The notes: a model not told the origin generated them from the letters alone. Positions 7,276-16,328 are shown, counted from the stretch's first letter. The stretch: 64,000 nucleotides of DNA from Acinetobacter puyangensis (GCF_900096995.1 NZ_OANT01000001.1:248001-312000), one strand, 5' to 3'. Program-made: numbers and translations.

Positions 7276-9183
7276 TTACTCTCCTTGTTGCTTACTCTCC
7301 AATACAGTCCAGCGTTCTAGTTTTTCCAATAACTGTTCTTCTATTTCCGCCAAGCGAGTGGCAGCTTGTGTTGCCTGTTCCGGATCATTGATAAACCATG
7401 AACCATCTGCAAGTTGTTTTTCCAGTCGTTGCTGTTCATTTTCTAATGCAGCAATTAATTCCGGAAGTTGTTCTAGCTCTCGTTGATCTTTATAACTTAA
7501 TTTTACTTTTTTCGGTAGTTTATTGTTGGTATTTTCTTTGCCCGATTCGTTAGTACTGGTTTTACTGACTTTGCTTGCAGCTTGTTCAAGCATACGTTGA
7601 CGTTGCTGTAAATAATCCTGATAACCGCCAATATATTCCTGAATATGGCCTTTGCCATCAAATACCCAAGTTGATGAAACCACATTGTCCATAAATGCAC
7701 GGTCATGGCTGATCAGTAATAATGTGCCTTTATATTCGGCCAGCATTTCTTCCAGCAATTCCAGTGTCACCATATCCAGATCATTGGTCGGTTCATCCAT
7801 GACAATCAGGTTGGACGGTTTAAGTAATAATTTGGCCAACAAGACCCGATTACGTTCACCACCGGACAATGCCTTGACTGGTGTACGGGCACGTTCCGGC
7901 GCAAACAGGAAATCCTGTAAATAGCTATAAATATGGCGACGCTGACCGTTTACATCAACAAAATCAGAACCTTCACTGACATTATTGGCAACGGTATTTT
8001 CCAGATCGAGTTGATTGCGTAATTGGTCAAAATAAGCAATTTCCAGTTGTGTGCCGGTTTTGACTGTGCCTTGATGCGGTATTTCCCCCAGAATCGCTTT
8101 GACCAGTGTGGTTTTGCCGACACCGTTGTCGCCAACCAGACCAATACGATCGCCCCGCATGACAATCGCCGAGAAATCTTTAATCAGGACTTGCTCATTA
8201 TAACTGACGCTTAAATGCTCGATATCAAACACCAGTTTGCCGGAACGACTGGCTTCCTGTGCGCCCATATTGACTTTGCCTTGTTGTGAGCGACGGGCTT
8301 TGGATTCATCACGCAGTGCTTTTAACGCACGTACACGTCCTTCGTTACGGGTACGACGTGCCTTGATGCCTTGACGAATCCAGGTTTCTTCTTCAGCCAG
8401 TTTTTTATCGAACAGGGCATTTTGTTTTTCTTCGGCTTCGAGTTGCTGTGCTTTAAGATCAAGATAACGGGAATAATTACCTTCAAAGCTACGTAACATA
8501 CCACGATCCAGTTCGACGATACGTGTTGATAAACGATCAACAAAAGAACGGTCATGGGAAATAAACAACAGTGTGACATTGTGCTGTTCGAGTAAAAAGT
8601 TTTCCAGCCATTCGATGCTCTCTACATCCAGATGGTTGGTTGGCTCATCCAGTAGCAATACATCAGGCTTGGTCAGCAGGGCACGTGCCAAAAGGACACG
8701 ACGTTTACGTCCACCGGATAAATCGGCAAGATCGGCATTGGGATCAAGGCCCATTTTCGCCAAAATGGTATTGACCTGATTTTCCAGTGACCAGCCATCA
8801 AGTTGATCGAGTTGGTGCTGAAGTTCACCCATGCGATCACATGCATCCAGATCACCCAATACACAGGCATTATTGGCTTCATGATATTGTTTCAGTACTT
8901 TGGCAGCTTCTCCGGCACCATCGGCGACAATATCGGCGACCAGACCAGAGGACATAGGCACGTCCTGTGCCAGCATGGCAATACGTACACCATTTTGAAT
9001 AGATACTTCACCGGTATCGGGTTGTAAACTGCCATCAATGAGTTTCAGTAAAGTGGATTTTCCTTCACCATTGCGTCCGATTAAACACACACGTTCGCCG
9101 CGTTCTAAGGTAAAATTTGCTCCATTAAGCAAGGCGGGTCCACCGAATGCCAAGTGAACATCTCGTAAAGTAATGTAAGCCAT
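7276..9183 (-). CDS. uup: ABC-F family ATPase Uup
   Basis: This 635-residue soluble protein has two ATP-binding cassettes. Walker A motifs are GRNGEGKSTLL (about residues 36-46) and GDNGVGKTTLV; the signatures are LSGGRKRRV and LSGGERNRV. Walker B segments are LLLDEPTNHLD and IVMDEPTNDLD. A linker between the cassettes and a coiled-coil C-terminal domain (ELEQLPELIAALENEQQRLE) are typical of Uup. ABC-F proteins act on the ribosome rather than in transport, and Uup is also linked to branched DNA intermediates and transposon precise excision. It leads a three-gene minus-strand operon. Confidence 0.93.
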   Translation of the reverse strand: MAYITLRDVHLAFGGPALLNGANFTLERGERVCLIGRNGEGKSTLLKLIDGSLQPDTGEVSIQNGVRIAMLAQDVPMSSGLVADIVADGAGEAAKVLKQYHEANNACVLGDLDACDRMGELQHQLDQLDGWSLENQVNTILAKMGLDPNADLADLSGGRKRRVLLARALLTKPDVLLLDEPTNHLDVESIEWLENFLLEQHNVTLLFISHDRSFVDRLSTRIVELDRGMLRSFEGNYSRYLDLKAQQLEAEEKQNALFDKKLAEEETWIRQGIKARRTRNEGRVRALKALRDESKARRSQQGKVNMGAQEASRSGKLVFDIEHLSVSYNEQVLIKDFSAIVMRGDRIGLVGDNGVGKTTLVKAILGEIPHQGTVKTGTQLEIAYFDQLRNQLDLENTVANNVSEGSDFVDVNGQRRHIYSYLQDFLFAPERARTPVKALSGGERNRVLLAKLLLKPSNLIVMDEPTNDLDMVTLELLEEMLAEYKGTLLLISHDRAFMDNVVSSTWVFDGKGHIQEYIGGYQDYLQQRQRMLEQAASKVSKTSTNESGKENTNNKLPKKVKLSYKDQRELEQLPELIAALENEQQRLEKQLADGSWFINDPEQATQAATRLAEIEEQLLEKLERWTVLESKQQGE

Positions 9184-9229
9184 AATTTTAAACCCAACTA
9201 TTTAGAACTCGTTTTTCAGGAGCGACAGA

Positions 9230-9475
9230 ATGTCAAAATCGCCATCGCATGATGACCATGCGCCATTGTCCCAACTCATAGAAGATTTGCAAGTAAGAAT
9301 TGCATTTTTAGATGATTTAGTTGAGCAACTTAACGATCAAGTGGCGCAGCAGAATACCGAAATTGCCGATTTAAACAAGAAAATGCAATTATTGTATCAA
9401 CGTGTTGAGTCTTCGGATCTCTCAGAAGGCATTGCGCCCTTTGATCCGCTGAGCAATAAACCACCGCATTATTAG
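9230..9475 (+). CDS. slyX: SlyX-like coiled-coil protein
   Basis: This 81-residue protein is mostly one coiled coil (LIEDLQVRIAFLDDLVEQLN through IADLNKKMQLLYQRV), followed by a Pro-rich tail ending in KPPHY, as in the SlyX family. Biochemical function is unknown. It is divergent from uup. An AGGAG site lies about 7 bases before the ATG. Confidence 0.88.
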   Translation: MSKSPSHDDHAPLSQLIEDLQVRIAFLDDLVEQLNDQVAQQNTEIADLNKKMQLLYQRVESSDLSEGIAPFDPLSNKPPHY

Positions 9476-9566
9476 ATCCTACTCGATTAATTTTTCGGTT
9501 ATGGATTACGGTATTTTCATCATGGTTTTTTCACAGAAGATGATTGAAATTCAGTTGATCTACGTA

Positions 9567-9759
9567 TATAGCAAAATTCGGTTTATAGGCTACATATCAT
9601 CTCGTCATACTTGCGAAAGCAAGTATCCAGAGCAAAGTTCAAAAGTTGTTAAGGCCTAGGCTTTAGCTTTCTAGAGTTTAATTTAGGATACGTTAACTCT
9701 GGATGCCGGATCAAGTCCGGCATGACACAAATGTAACTTACATTTTGAATTTTGCTATA
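9567..9759. repeat. MITE-like palindromic repeat element, about 193 bp
   Basis: A perfect 13-bp terminal inverted repeat bounds the element: TATAGCAAAATTC at 9567-9579 and GAATTTTGCTATA at 9747-9759. Inside lie two hairpin modules in inverted orientation. The left one is GTCATACTTGCGAAAGCAAG followed by TATCCAGAG (about 9604-9632); the right one is CTCTGGATGCCGGATCAAG followed by TCCGGCATGAC (about 9696-9725). It contains no coding frame. This is the layout of a non-autonomous miniature element or a dispersed intergenic repeat. Confidence 0.65.
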
Positions 9760-9932
9760 GTGGATTGGGTACTGATAATTAGTATCAATTTGAAACATTT
9801 TTAAGTGATTTCTATCTAAATTTGTATTTATTTGTAAAAAGATTTTTGCTAAAAAAGAATCATTCTATCTGCTTATTTTTTGCTGTATTCAAATGCTATT
9901 CCAATAATTACACAATATTTATGGAGACTGTG

Positions 9933-10514
9933 ATGGCGTCAAATAACGTGATACAGGTTCGGGGCAAGAATTACAATATATATGAATTTACAGGTAAGGT
10001 TGCGCATAGTAATAAACAACTGGAAACCGTTGTATCTGGAGGAGGTGGTGGCGGAGCAACATATCAAGGGACAGGCGGTGCTGCACCTGTAAGAATTAGC
10101 TCAACAACATATACGCATGATGATATTTTTCTGGTTAATGATCAAGGACAGGAACATGTATTGCGTTTGGTAGACTGGGATATTGCGACCCGTGAGGGTC
10201 ATATTATTCAAGCGATCTGGTTGATTAAAGAAGGCAAGGATGAAGGTTCGTATGTTGCGATCAATAACCTGAGTACCAATACTTTGTTATGGGGTGATCG
10301 TGGTCGGCATGGTTCGATTGGCAAACTGGTACGCCCTGAGTGGTGGAAGGTATTTATTCTGCCGATTGTGATTCTGGTTGCAAGTGCCATGATTATTAGT
10401 TGGTTGTCGATTGTGCTGGTGATCGTTTATTTTTATTTTGTTGTACATAAGCCTTGGAAAGACGACATCCAATCGGTGAAAAACCAATTAAAACCGTTTA
10501 TTCAATCCGCATAA
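9933..10514 (+). CDS. Unknown membrane protein, first of a tandem paralogous pair
   Basis: This 193-residue protein is not recognised. It opens with a small beta-rich region (VRGKNYNIYEFTGKV), then a poly-glycine linker (SGGGGGGATYQGTGG), and a conserved block (TYTHDDIFLVNDQG, LRLVDWDIATREG, YVAINNLSTNTLLWG). A C-terminal hydrophobic hairpin follows (about residues 135-170) and then a basic tail. The soluble part probably faces the cytoplasm, since no signal peptide is present. The ATG at 9933, behind GGAG, is preferred over upstream in-frame codons. The next gene is a clear paralogue 15 bp downstream. Confidence 0.7.
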   Translation: MASNNVIQVRGKNYNIYEFTGKVAHSNKQLETVVSGGGGGGATYQGTGGAAPVRISSTTYTHDDIFLVNDQGQEHVLRLVDWDIATREGHIIQAIWLIKEGKDEGSYVAINNLSTNTLLWGDRGRHGSIGKLVRPEWWKVFILPIVILVASAMIISWLSIVLVIVYFYFVVHKPWKDDIQSVKNQLKPFIQSA

Positions 10515-10529
10515 TAATGGAGTAGTGAG

Positions 10530-11177
10530 ATGAGTGAGAGCATTACGGTGCGGAATAAACACTACGACATTAGCCATTTCATCGGCACAGTGACGCAGCG
10601 TGAAAAACAACGGGAAACCAGAATATCAAGTAGTGGGGGTGGTGATACCCCTATATATACCAGTTCTGATACCTATATTCATGATGAGGTGTTTCTGGAA
10701 AATGAGGCTGGTGATGAAAAAGTACTGAAACTGGTGGATTGGGATATTTCGGTGAAGGACGGGAATACGGTACAGACCCTCGCCGCAAAAAAATCAGGCA
10801 AAAAACAACAGTATTATGTTGCAGTACAGAATATCAGCACGGGTTCTGTATATTGGGGAAGGAAAGAAACACTGCGCCGTGTATTTGGTTATCCTGCGCT
10901 GAGTCGTGCAGCATTGTTTTGGTTGTTTATTGTCTGTGCTGGGATAGGCTATTGGTTGGGTGCTGATGCACAGACTGTGTATTCGTATAATAAATGGGGT
11001 GCCGTCACGGGTAAACAAGGTGCAATGAGTTGGACCTATTTTGCTGTGCCATTTCTCGTGGTATTTGCTTATATTGCTTATTTTCAAATTTATCTGACCA
11101 ATCGTGCAATTGGAGAAGCAAAAGCAAAGTTAAAATCGTTGTTGAAAGAAAAAGCCACCATTAACAAGTCAGCGTAA
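10530..11177 (+). CDS. Unknown membrane protein, second of a tandem paralogous pair
   Basis: This 215-residue protein is a paralogue of the preceding gene product. The matching blocks are VRNKHYDISHFIGTV, ISSSGGGDT, TYIHDEVFLENEAGDE, LKLVDWDISVKDG and YVAVQNISTGSVYWG. It differs in having two well-separated membrane segments (about residues 128-146 and 168-188), with a short polar stretch containing a Tyr/Asn/Lys segment between them. The tandem arrangement suggests local duplication and probably hetero-oligomers. A GGAG site precedes the ATG. I recognise no named domain. Confidence 0.7.
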   Translation: MSESITVRNKHYDISHFIGTVTQREKQRETRISSSGGGDTPIYTSSDTYIHDEVFLENEAGDEKVLKLVDWDISVKDGNTVQTLAAKKSGKKQQYYVAVQNISTGSVYWGRKETLRRVFGYPALSRAALFWLFIVCAGIGYWLGADAQTVYSYNKWGAVTGKQGAMSWTYFAVPFLVVFAYIAYFQIYLTNRAIGEAKAKLKSLLKEKATINKSA

Positions 11178-11187
11178 GAGGTGTGAG

Positions 11188-12102
11188 ATGAGAAAAATCA
11201 TTTGTGCGTGTGTATTGGTGGTATTTGCTGCATCAGTGCATGCTGCCAATTTAACCCCTGCACAGGATAAAGCTGTAAAAGCCTACGTTGCCAAAGAGAA
11301 AAAAGAACGGGCTGCAAACCGGGAAGAGGTTGAGGTAAATCAAAGTATTGTGACTGATTTAGATGACGATGGGAAAGCCGAAGTAGTGTTAGAGGTGTCT
11401 TTTCTAGGAGGGACATGGTGGAGCAATGGTCTTGTGATTCTGAGTGATAAGGGCAAAGGTTATCAAGTTGTGGCTGATGAGGGTTTACTCGGTTCAGTAC
11501 AATCCATTGACGTGAAAAATGGTTTAATACATGTTCATTCATTGCAAGCAGGCCCTAATGATCCGCGCTGTTGTCCAACCATCAAGCAAACGACAGTGTA
11601 TCAATGGAATGGCACAAAATTATTGCCAGTAAAAGAAAATGCGCCAGCTGCAAAAACCAATGCAAATCATGCTGTATCCGTGCCTAATTCAAGCACAACA
11701 GCTGTTAATAATGTCAGTAACAATGCCGAATGGAAATTTGCCAGCGTCAAAGGCTTGAAAATAGCAGGAATTACCAAGAGCGTGGCAGGATTAAAATCCT
11801 TGAATGTGTATTGTGAGGGCAACATTCCGACAGTGGCAGCAGCATTTACTGCCAGCCAGCCTAATCCGGTACGGGTGGAAATCCAGATCGGCAATATGAT
11901 TTACCCGTTTGTGTTTGCTGAACAACGCAATAACGCTGGTTATCGGTTGCTAAATATGAGTAAATCTTCCTTTCCCAAAGGTTTGATTTCCGGACAGCAA
12001 CAGGCACACGTCAAAATTAATGGCGTGAATCATGGTGTGTTGTCTTTGCGTAATGCAGGTACAACAAGTAGAACAGCATTATCGGCATGTTATCGCTACT
12101 AA
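11188..12102 (+). CDS. Exported protein of unknown function
   Basis: This 304-residue protein has a signal peptide (MRKIICACVLVVFAASVHA, cleavage after A19). The first half contains an Asp-rich DLDDDGKAEVVLEVSFLGG segment. That segment resembles FG-GAP/VCBS-like calcium-binding turns, and a conserved-looking DPRCCPTIKQTTVYQW follows. A low-complexity Ala/Asn/Ser linker leads to a second domain of about 120 residues with Cys in VYCEG and SACYRY. It starts 10 bp after the membrane-protein pair behind GAGGTG, so the three genes form a likely operon. A periplasmic partner role is an inference. Confidence 0.7.
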   Translation: MRKIICACVLVVFAASVHAANLTPAQDKAVKAYVAKEKKERAANREEVEVNQSIVTDLDDDGKAEVVLEVSFLGGTWWSNGLVILSDKGKGYQVVADEGLLGSVQSIDVKNGLIHVHSLQAGPNDPRCCPTIKQTTVYQWNGTKLLPVKENAPAAKTNANHAVSVPNSSTTAVNNVSNNAEWKFASVKGLKIAGITKSVAGLKSLNVYCEGNIPTVAAAFTASQPNPVRVEIQIGNMIYPFVFAEQRNNAGYRLLNMSKSSFPKGLISGQQQAHVKINGVNHGVLSLRNAGTTSRTALSACYRY

Positions 12103-12141
12103 AAATTGCAGTTACAGGTTGGCAAATCAAAAAACATCCTA

Positions 12142-12888
12142 TTAAAGATTTGCCACGCCACCATCCATCAGGATTTCTGTACCGAGCATAAATCTTGATT
12201 CGTCAGATGCTAAAAACACCACAGCCTGTGCCAGTTCCTCGGGCTTTGCCAAGCGGCCTAGAGGCACCAGATTTTTAATCTCATCAATCATCAGTTGTTT
12301 TTGTTCATCGTGCAAACCGAGTTTATCAAAAGCATCGGTATACGTCGGGCCGGGCGATAATAAATTAAAGCGAATGTTTCGTTGCAATAGTTCGCCGGAC
12401 AATGTTTTCACCAATGAGCGCAGGGCTGCTTTACTGGCAGCATAGACACTACTTTGTGCCAATCCAATATGAATAGAGGTTGAGCCACACAGGATTACTG
12501 TGCTGTTCTTGGATAATAAGGACAGAGCAGACTGAATTAAAAAGAAAGGCGCCTTAACATTAGTATTAAAAACCCGATCAAAAGAGATGCTATCCCATTC
12601 TGTTAAAGGCGCATGCGTTACATCACCTGCATTGAGATAAATCGCATCCAGTGCGGTAGTATGTTGCGCTATAGACTGAATCAATGAGGATTGTGCCTGC
12701 CAGTCACTGGCATCACTGACCAAACCAATCGTTTGTTTGCCCCAATACTTTTGTAAATCATGCACTTTTTTTGCATCACGTCCGGTAAAAAAGACAAAAG
12801 CCCCTTCATTTAGACAAGCTTCAACGCTGGCTTTGCCTATACCACTGGTTGCACCAGTGATCAGGATTTTTTTATGACTTAAACGCAT
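12142..12888 (-). CDS. SDR-family oxidoreductase
   Basis: This 248-residue classical short-chain dehydrogenase has the cofactor motif TGATSGIG (about residues 11-18), the NAG motif (YLNAGD), catalytic Ser in LCGSTSIH and YAASK (Tyr/Lys). The C-terminal MDGGVANL is typical. Substrate is unknown. It is divergently transcribed from an HxlR-type regulator gene, an arrangement common for regulators that control adjacent oxidoreductases responding to electrophiles or quinones. Confidence 0.88.
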   Translation of the reverse strand: MRLSHKKILITGATSGIGKASVEACLNEGAFVFFTGRDAKKVHDLQKYWGKQTIGLVSDASDWQAQSSLIQSIAQHTTALDAIYLNAGDVTHAPLTEWDSISFDRVFNTNVKAPFFLIQSALSLLSKNSTVILCGSTSIHIGLAQSSVYAASKAALRSLVKTLSGELLQRNIRFNLLSPGPTYTDAFDKLGLHDEQKQLMIDEIKNLVPLGRLAKPEELAQAVVFLASDESRFMLGTEILMDGGVANL

Positions 12889-12953
12889 TAGATATTCCTT
12901 AAAGTTTGATCTTTAGCTTATTGTTATTTTAAAAAGTATGAAAAAAATAGTAA

Positions 12954-12967
12954 TATCCAATAGGATA
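12954..12967. promoter_or_regulatory. Candidate HxlR operator
   Basis: TATCCAATAGGATA is a perfect 5-bp inverted repeat (TATCC/GGATA) with a 4-bp centre. It lies in the 142-bp gap between the divergent SDR and HxlR genes. The position suits a shared operator; no binding consensus was matched. Confidence 0.35.
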
Positions 12968-13030
12968 CTGAGTATCTATGAGGTTTGCGTTTTGTGCCGT
13001 ATTGAGCAAAAGAAATGTAGGAAAATGTAA

Positions 13031-13384
13031 ATGAAAAATGTTGCACAGGATGCGAATTGTCCAATGATGAAGTTTGTTGGTATTCTATCCGGGAAATGGA
13101 CTATTCCGATTTTATATCGCCTGATTCAACAACAGGAACCCTTGCGTTTTGGCGAGTTATTGCAGATTCTGCAACCTATTACACAAAAAGAATTGTCCAA
13201 GCATCTTAAACATTTTGTGCTTTTGGGGTTGGTACAACGGCAGCATTACCCCGAAATACCGCCAAGGGTGGAATATCAAATTACGGCTTTGGGTTTAACC
13301 ATGCAACAACCCTTAAATGCATTAAGCGACTGGATGCAGCAAAATGCCAATCAGTTAATGGAAAATAAAAAAATACATCTATAG
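13031..13384 (+). CDS. HxlR-family transcriptional regulator
   Basis: This 117-residue winged-helix protein has the HxlR pattern: an N-terminal cysteine (DANCPMMKF), then GILSGKWTIPILYRL, LRFGELLQIL, ITQKELSKHLKHFVLLGLVQR and PPRVEYQITALG. The N-terminal Cys is the usual redox or electrophile sensor in members such as HypR/YodB. It probably controls the divergent SDR gene and itself. AGGA precedes the ATG. Confidence 0.88.
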   Translation: MKNVAQDANCPMMKFVGILSGKWTIPILYRLIQQQEPLRFGELLQILQPITQKELSKHLKHFVLLGLVQRQHYPEIPPRVEYQITALGLTMQQPLNALSDWMQQNANQLMENKKIHL

Positions 13385-13493
13385 GGTCAGTTGAGAGTGG
13401 GATATCTTCATTGAACTGTCATCATTTGATCATAAAAGAGTCAAACTTTGTTTTTAAGCTATCGGTATAAGATAAAAATTAGGATAAACCGAT

Positions 13494-14753
13494 ATGCCAC
13501 CTCAAGTCCCAACTTTATTATTGGATCAAACTGCTACAACAGCGTATTTTGATTGTACAAAAACAATTGATCTGGATAAAAATAAAATAGCACAGCATTG
13601 TTTAAATATTGCGATTGTCAGTGAAACATGGCCACCCGAAATTAATGGTGTATCTTTTTCCATGTTGCAACTGGCAAAAGGATTACAAAAGCGTGGACAC
13701 AAAATTTTATTGATTCGTCCGCAACAAAAAACCAGAAGTCACGACTTTATTCCAGATATGGAATGTCTAGTAAAATCACAATCTATTCCAAAATATCGTC
13801 AGTTGCAATTTGGTTTGCCACAGGTATTTAAAATTGGGCAGGCATTTGATCAATTTAAACCGGATATTGTGCATATCGTCACAGAAGGTCCTTTGGGGCT
13901 GGCTGCTTTAAATCAGGCAAAATTACGCCAGATTCCGATCTCCAGCGGATTCCATTCGGCATTTCATGATTTTAGTCGCCATTTCGATCTGGCATTTTTG
14001 TTGAAACCTTTACAACAATATTTAAGATGGTTTCACAATAATACCGATTTAACCTGTGTTCCTAGTCAGTTTACGCTGGATCAGTTGCAGACATTTGGGG
14101 TGAAGTGTGCGATGCGCGTGATTGGCCGCGGTGTTGATGCGAGCCGCTTCAATGCGAATTACCGTAGTGAGACATTACGCAAGCAATGGCAGGCAGATCA
14201 AGAAACCACGGTATTACTGTCTGTAGGACGGGTTTCACCGGAAAAAGAATTGCCTGTAATTTTTTCGGCGTTTCATCAATTAAAAAGAACGCAAAAAAAT
14301 CGTAAATTTGTGTTGGTTGTGGTGGGTGATGGTCCAATCCTTGCTACCTATCAACAAGACTATCCTGATGTGATATTTATGGGTGCACAAACCGGCGAGG
14401 CTTTATCACAATGTTATGCCAGTGCCGATGTTTTTGTTTTCCCAAGTCAGGTCGAAACTTTTGGTAATGTAGTGCTTGAAGCCATGGCAAGCAGTTTACC
14501 GGTATTGGCCTATAATTATGCCTGTGCTGGTCAAATGCTGGAGCAGGCGCAAGCAGGATGGCTGGTACCGCTGGGTGAATGCAATCTCTGGCAGCAAAAA
14601 CTGCTACAATTACCAGAATTAAAAACATTAAGGCAAATGGGTGAACTGGCGGCAAAAAAAGCGCAAGATAAAGGTTGGGAGAAACCGGTTACAGATTTTG
14701 AACAGGCATTGTCGCAGTTTGCCAAAAAACCAATGGTTTATGCACGAATGTAG
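13494..14753 (+). CDS. Glycosyltransferase family 4 protein
   Basis: This 419-residue protein has a GT-B fold. The N-terminal domain has the NGVSFSMLQLAKGLQKRGH acceptor-side motif. The C-terminal nucleotide-sugar domain has GRVSPEKEL, VVVGDGP and a VFPSQVETFGNVVLEAMASS region with the E-x7-E signature. It resembles the alpha-mannosyltransferase MgtA/PimB-like subgroup that acts on lipid acceptors. The first ~30 residues before IAIVSETWPPEINGV look like an unconserved extension. A PAP2 phosphatase gene follows 12 bp downstream, which hints at glycolipid synthesis. Exact donor and acceptor are unknown. Confidence 0.85.
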   Translation: MPPQVPTLLLDQTATTAYFDCTKTIDLDKNKIAQHCLNIAIVSETWPPEINGVSFSMLQLAKGLQKRGHKILLIRPQQKTRSHDFIPDMECLVKSQSIPKYRQLQFGLPQVFKIGQAFDQFKPDIVHIVTEGPLGLAALNQAKLRQIPISSGFHSAFHDFSRHFDLAFLLKPLQQYLRWFHNNTDLTCVPSQFTLDQLQTFGVKCAMRVIGRGVDASRFNANYRSETLRKQWQADQETTVLLSVGRVSPEKELPVIFSAFHQLKRTQKNRKFVLVVVGDGPILATYQQDYPDVIFMGAQTGEALSQCYASADVFVFPSQVETFGNVVLEAMASSLPVLAYNYACAGQMLEQAQAGWLVPLGECNLWQQKLLQLPELKTLRQMGELAAKKAQDKGWEKPVTDFEQALSQFAKKPMVYARM

Positions 14754-14765
14754 GGGGATACACCC

Positions 14766-15320
14766 ATGAGTAGAATTAAAATAGCACACAAAACCATTCT
14801 GGATTGGGATTTACGCAGTTGTGTTTATCTTAATCACTGGTCTGAAAATCCAAACATTGCACTTTTCTTTAGAACAATTAGTCGACTGGGCGATGGCCTG
14901 TTTTGGGGTGCCATGCTGGGCATCGTCTGGTTTATACAGGGCATCAGTTATTTTTCTCAGGTGATGTATCTGGTTGCAGCAAGCAGTATTGGCACATTAA
15001 TTTATAAAGTATTAAAACGTCATACCGTACGCCCTAGACCTTATCAGGTACATCAGGTGATTATTCTGGGAGAGCGTCCACTGGATCATTTTAGTTTTCC
15101 TTCAGGGCATACGCTGCATGCTGTCATGATTACAACGATATTAGGTTCGATTGTGCCGGTTCTATTGTTGATCATGCTGCCTTTTACCTTGCTTATCGCT
15201 TTGTCACGTATGATTCTGGGGCTGCATTATCCAACCGATGTGATCGTTGGGGCAACCATTGGCGTAGTTGTGGCATCGCTGACGCTTTGGCTGGCACCTG
15301 TGTTTAACATCATGTTGTAA
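14766..15320 (+). CDS. PAP2-family membrane phosphatase
   Basis: This 184-residue membrane protein has about five hydrophobic segments and the three acid-phosphatase motifs of the family: KRHTVRPRP (KX6RP), FPSGHTLHA (PSGH) and SRMILGLHYPTDVIVG (SRX5HX3D). Family members dephosphorylate phosphatidic acid, phosphatidylglycerophosphate or undecaprenyl pyrophosphate at the periplasmic face. It is probably translated with the upstream glycosyltransferase gene. Confidence 0.87.
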   Translation: MSRIKIAHKTILDWDLRSCVYLNHWSENPNIALFFRTISRLGDGLFWGAMLGIVWFIQGISYFSQVMYLVAASSIGTLIYKVLKRHTVRPRPYQVHQVIILGERPLDHFSFPSGHTLHAVMITTILGSIVPVLLLIMLPFTLLIALSRMILGLHYPTDVIVGATIGVVVASLTLWLAPVFNIML

Positions 15321-15417
15321 AGTATGAATGATTGGCCGTTAAAATATAGATTTTAAGATTGTCTCGCTACAAATTTTTGTTAAAGTATCTGCCAAGAAAA
15401 AATTTAGGTGAACGATC

Positions 15418-15618
15418 ATGGCATTACGTTGGACAGATGCAATTGATATTGCAATTGAACTTTATGAAGCACACCCAGAAGTGGATCCGCAATATATCCG
15501 TTTTACCGATTTACACCAATGGATTTGTGCACTGCCGGATTTTGAAGATGATCCGAATAAATCCAGTGAGGGTGTTCTGGAGGCGATTCAAATGGCGTGG
15601 ATTGATGAAGCTCGATAA
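15418..15618 (+). CDS. iscX: Iron-sulfur assembly accessory protein IscX
   Basis: This 66-residue acidic protein has typical IscX features: LRWTDAIDIAIELYEAHPE, RFTDLHQWICALPDF, DDPNKSSEGVLEAIQMAW. IscX binds the cysteine desulfurase IscS and modulates Fe-S assembly. A longer overlapping frame starting at 15359 is an artefact. The ATG at 15418 sits behind TTAGGTG. The gene stands alone here, away from the isc operon. Confidence 0.93.
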   Translation: MALRWTDAIDIAIELYEAHPEVDPQYIRFTDLHQWICALPDFEDDPNKSSEGVLEAIQMAWIDEAR

Positions 15619-15797
15619 GATTTATACTGTAAATCTTGATCTGAATAGATAGATTCATGCAATCTTTTGGTTGTTTTGGTACGGCATAAAAATTTTTGTA
15701 GATGATGTATGTTGTGCCAAGGATTTAAATTATTTTGCTTTAATCAAACTGGCTAATTTAATACATAAAATACTATATCTTAAGGGCGATGCTCGTA

Positions 15798-15803
15798 TAT
15801 AAT
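15798..15803 (+). promoter_or_regulatory. Probable -10 element of the ndk promoter
   Basis: TATAAT lies 45 bp upstream of the ndk start. No convincing -35 is present at the right spacing, so the call rests on the -10 alone. Confidence 0.4.
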
Positions 15804-15847
15804 GCGGAAAATTTTTTTCGGTTAACATTACCATTAGGGAGCCAACC

Positions 15848-16279
15848 ATGGCGATTGAACGTACTTTATCTATTATTAAGCCAGATGCTGTAGGCAAAAA
15901 CCACATCGGTGACATCATTGCACGTTTTGAAAAAGCTGGTTTAAAACCTGTTGCAATCAAATACAAACATTTGTCAAAAGCAGATGCAGAAGGTTTTTAT
16001 GCAGAGCATAAAGAACGTGGTTTCTTTAACGATCTGGTTGAATTCATGACTTCTGGTCCTGTTGTGGTTTCTGTACTTGAAGGTGAAAATGCTGTACTTG
16101 CACACCGTGATATTCTTGGTGCAACCAACCCGAAAGAAGCTGCACCTGGTACAATCCGTGCAGATTTTGCAGTAAGTATCGATGAAAATGCTGCACACGG
16201 TTCAGATTCTGTTGCATCAGCTGAACGTGAAATTGCATACTTCTTTAATGCAGATGAGATCTATCCACGTACACGTTAA
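15848..16279 (+). CDS. ndk: Nucleoside diphosphate kinase
   Basis: This 143-residue protein is the canonical length. It transfers the gamma phosphate from ATP to nucleoside diphosphates through a phosphohistidine, which lies in [15 protein letters not shown]. The N-terminal [12 protein letters not shown] is the family signature. AGGGAG lies 7 bases before the ATG. An intrinsic terminator follows. Confidence 0.98.
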   Translation: MAIERTLSIIKPDAVGKNHIGDIIARFEKAGLKPVAIKYKHLSKADAEGFYAEHKERGFFNDLVEFMTSGPVVVSVLEGENAVLAHRDILGATNPKEAAPGTIRADFAVSIDENAAHGSDSVASAEREIAYFFNADEIYPRTR

Positions 16280-16295
16280 TTCTTAACAGTACACC

Positions 16296-16328
16296 AACCA
16301 GATAAGTGCTATACTTATCTGGTTTTTT
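16296..16328 (+). terminator. Intrinsic terminator after ndk
   Basis: AACCAGATAAG (16296-16306) pairs with CTTATCTGGTT (16314-16324) around TGCTATA and runs into six T. Confidence 0.9.

Noticed and set aside
12121..12154. GGCAAATC/GATTTGCC hairpin as terminator of the unknown exported-protein gene
   Set aside because: One arm lies within the coding end of the convergent SDR gene and no T-run follows; too weak to list.
15359..15652. 97-codon frame overlapping iscX
   Set aside because: Different frame from the clear IscX protein; no conserved features.
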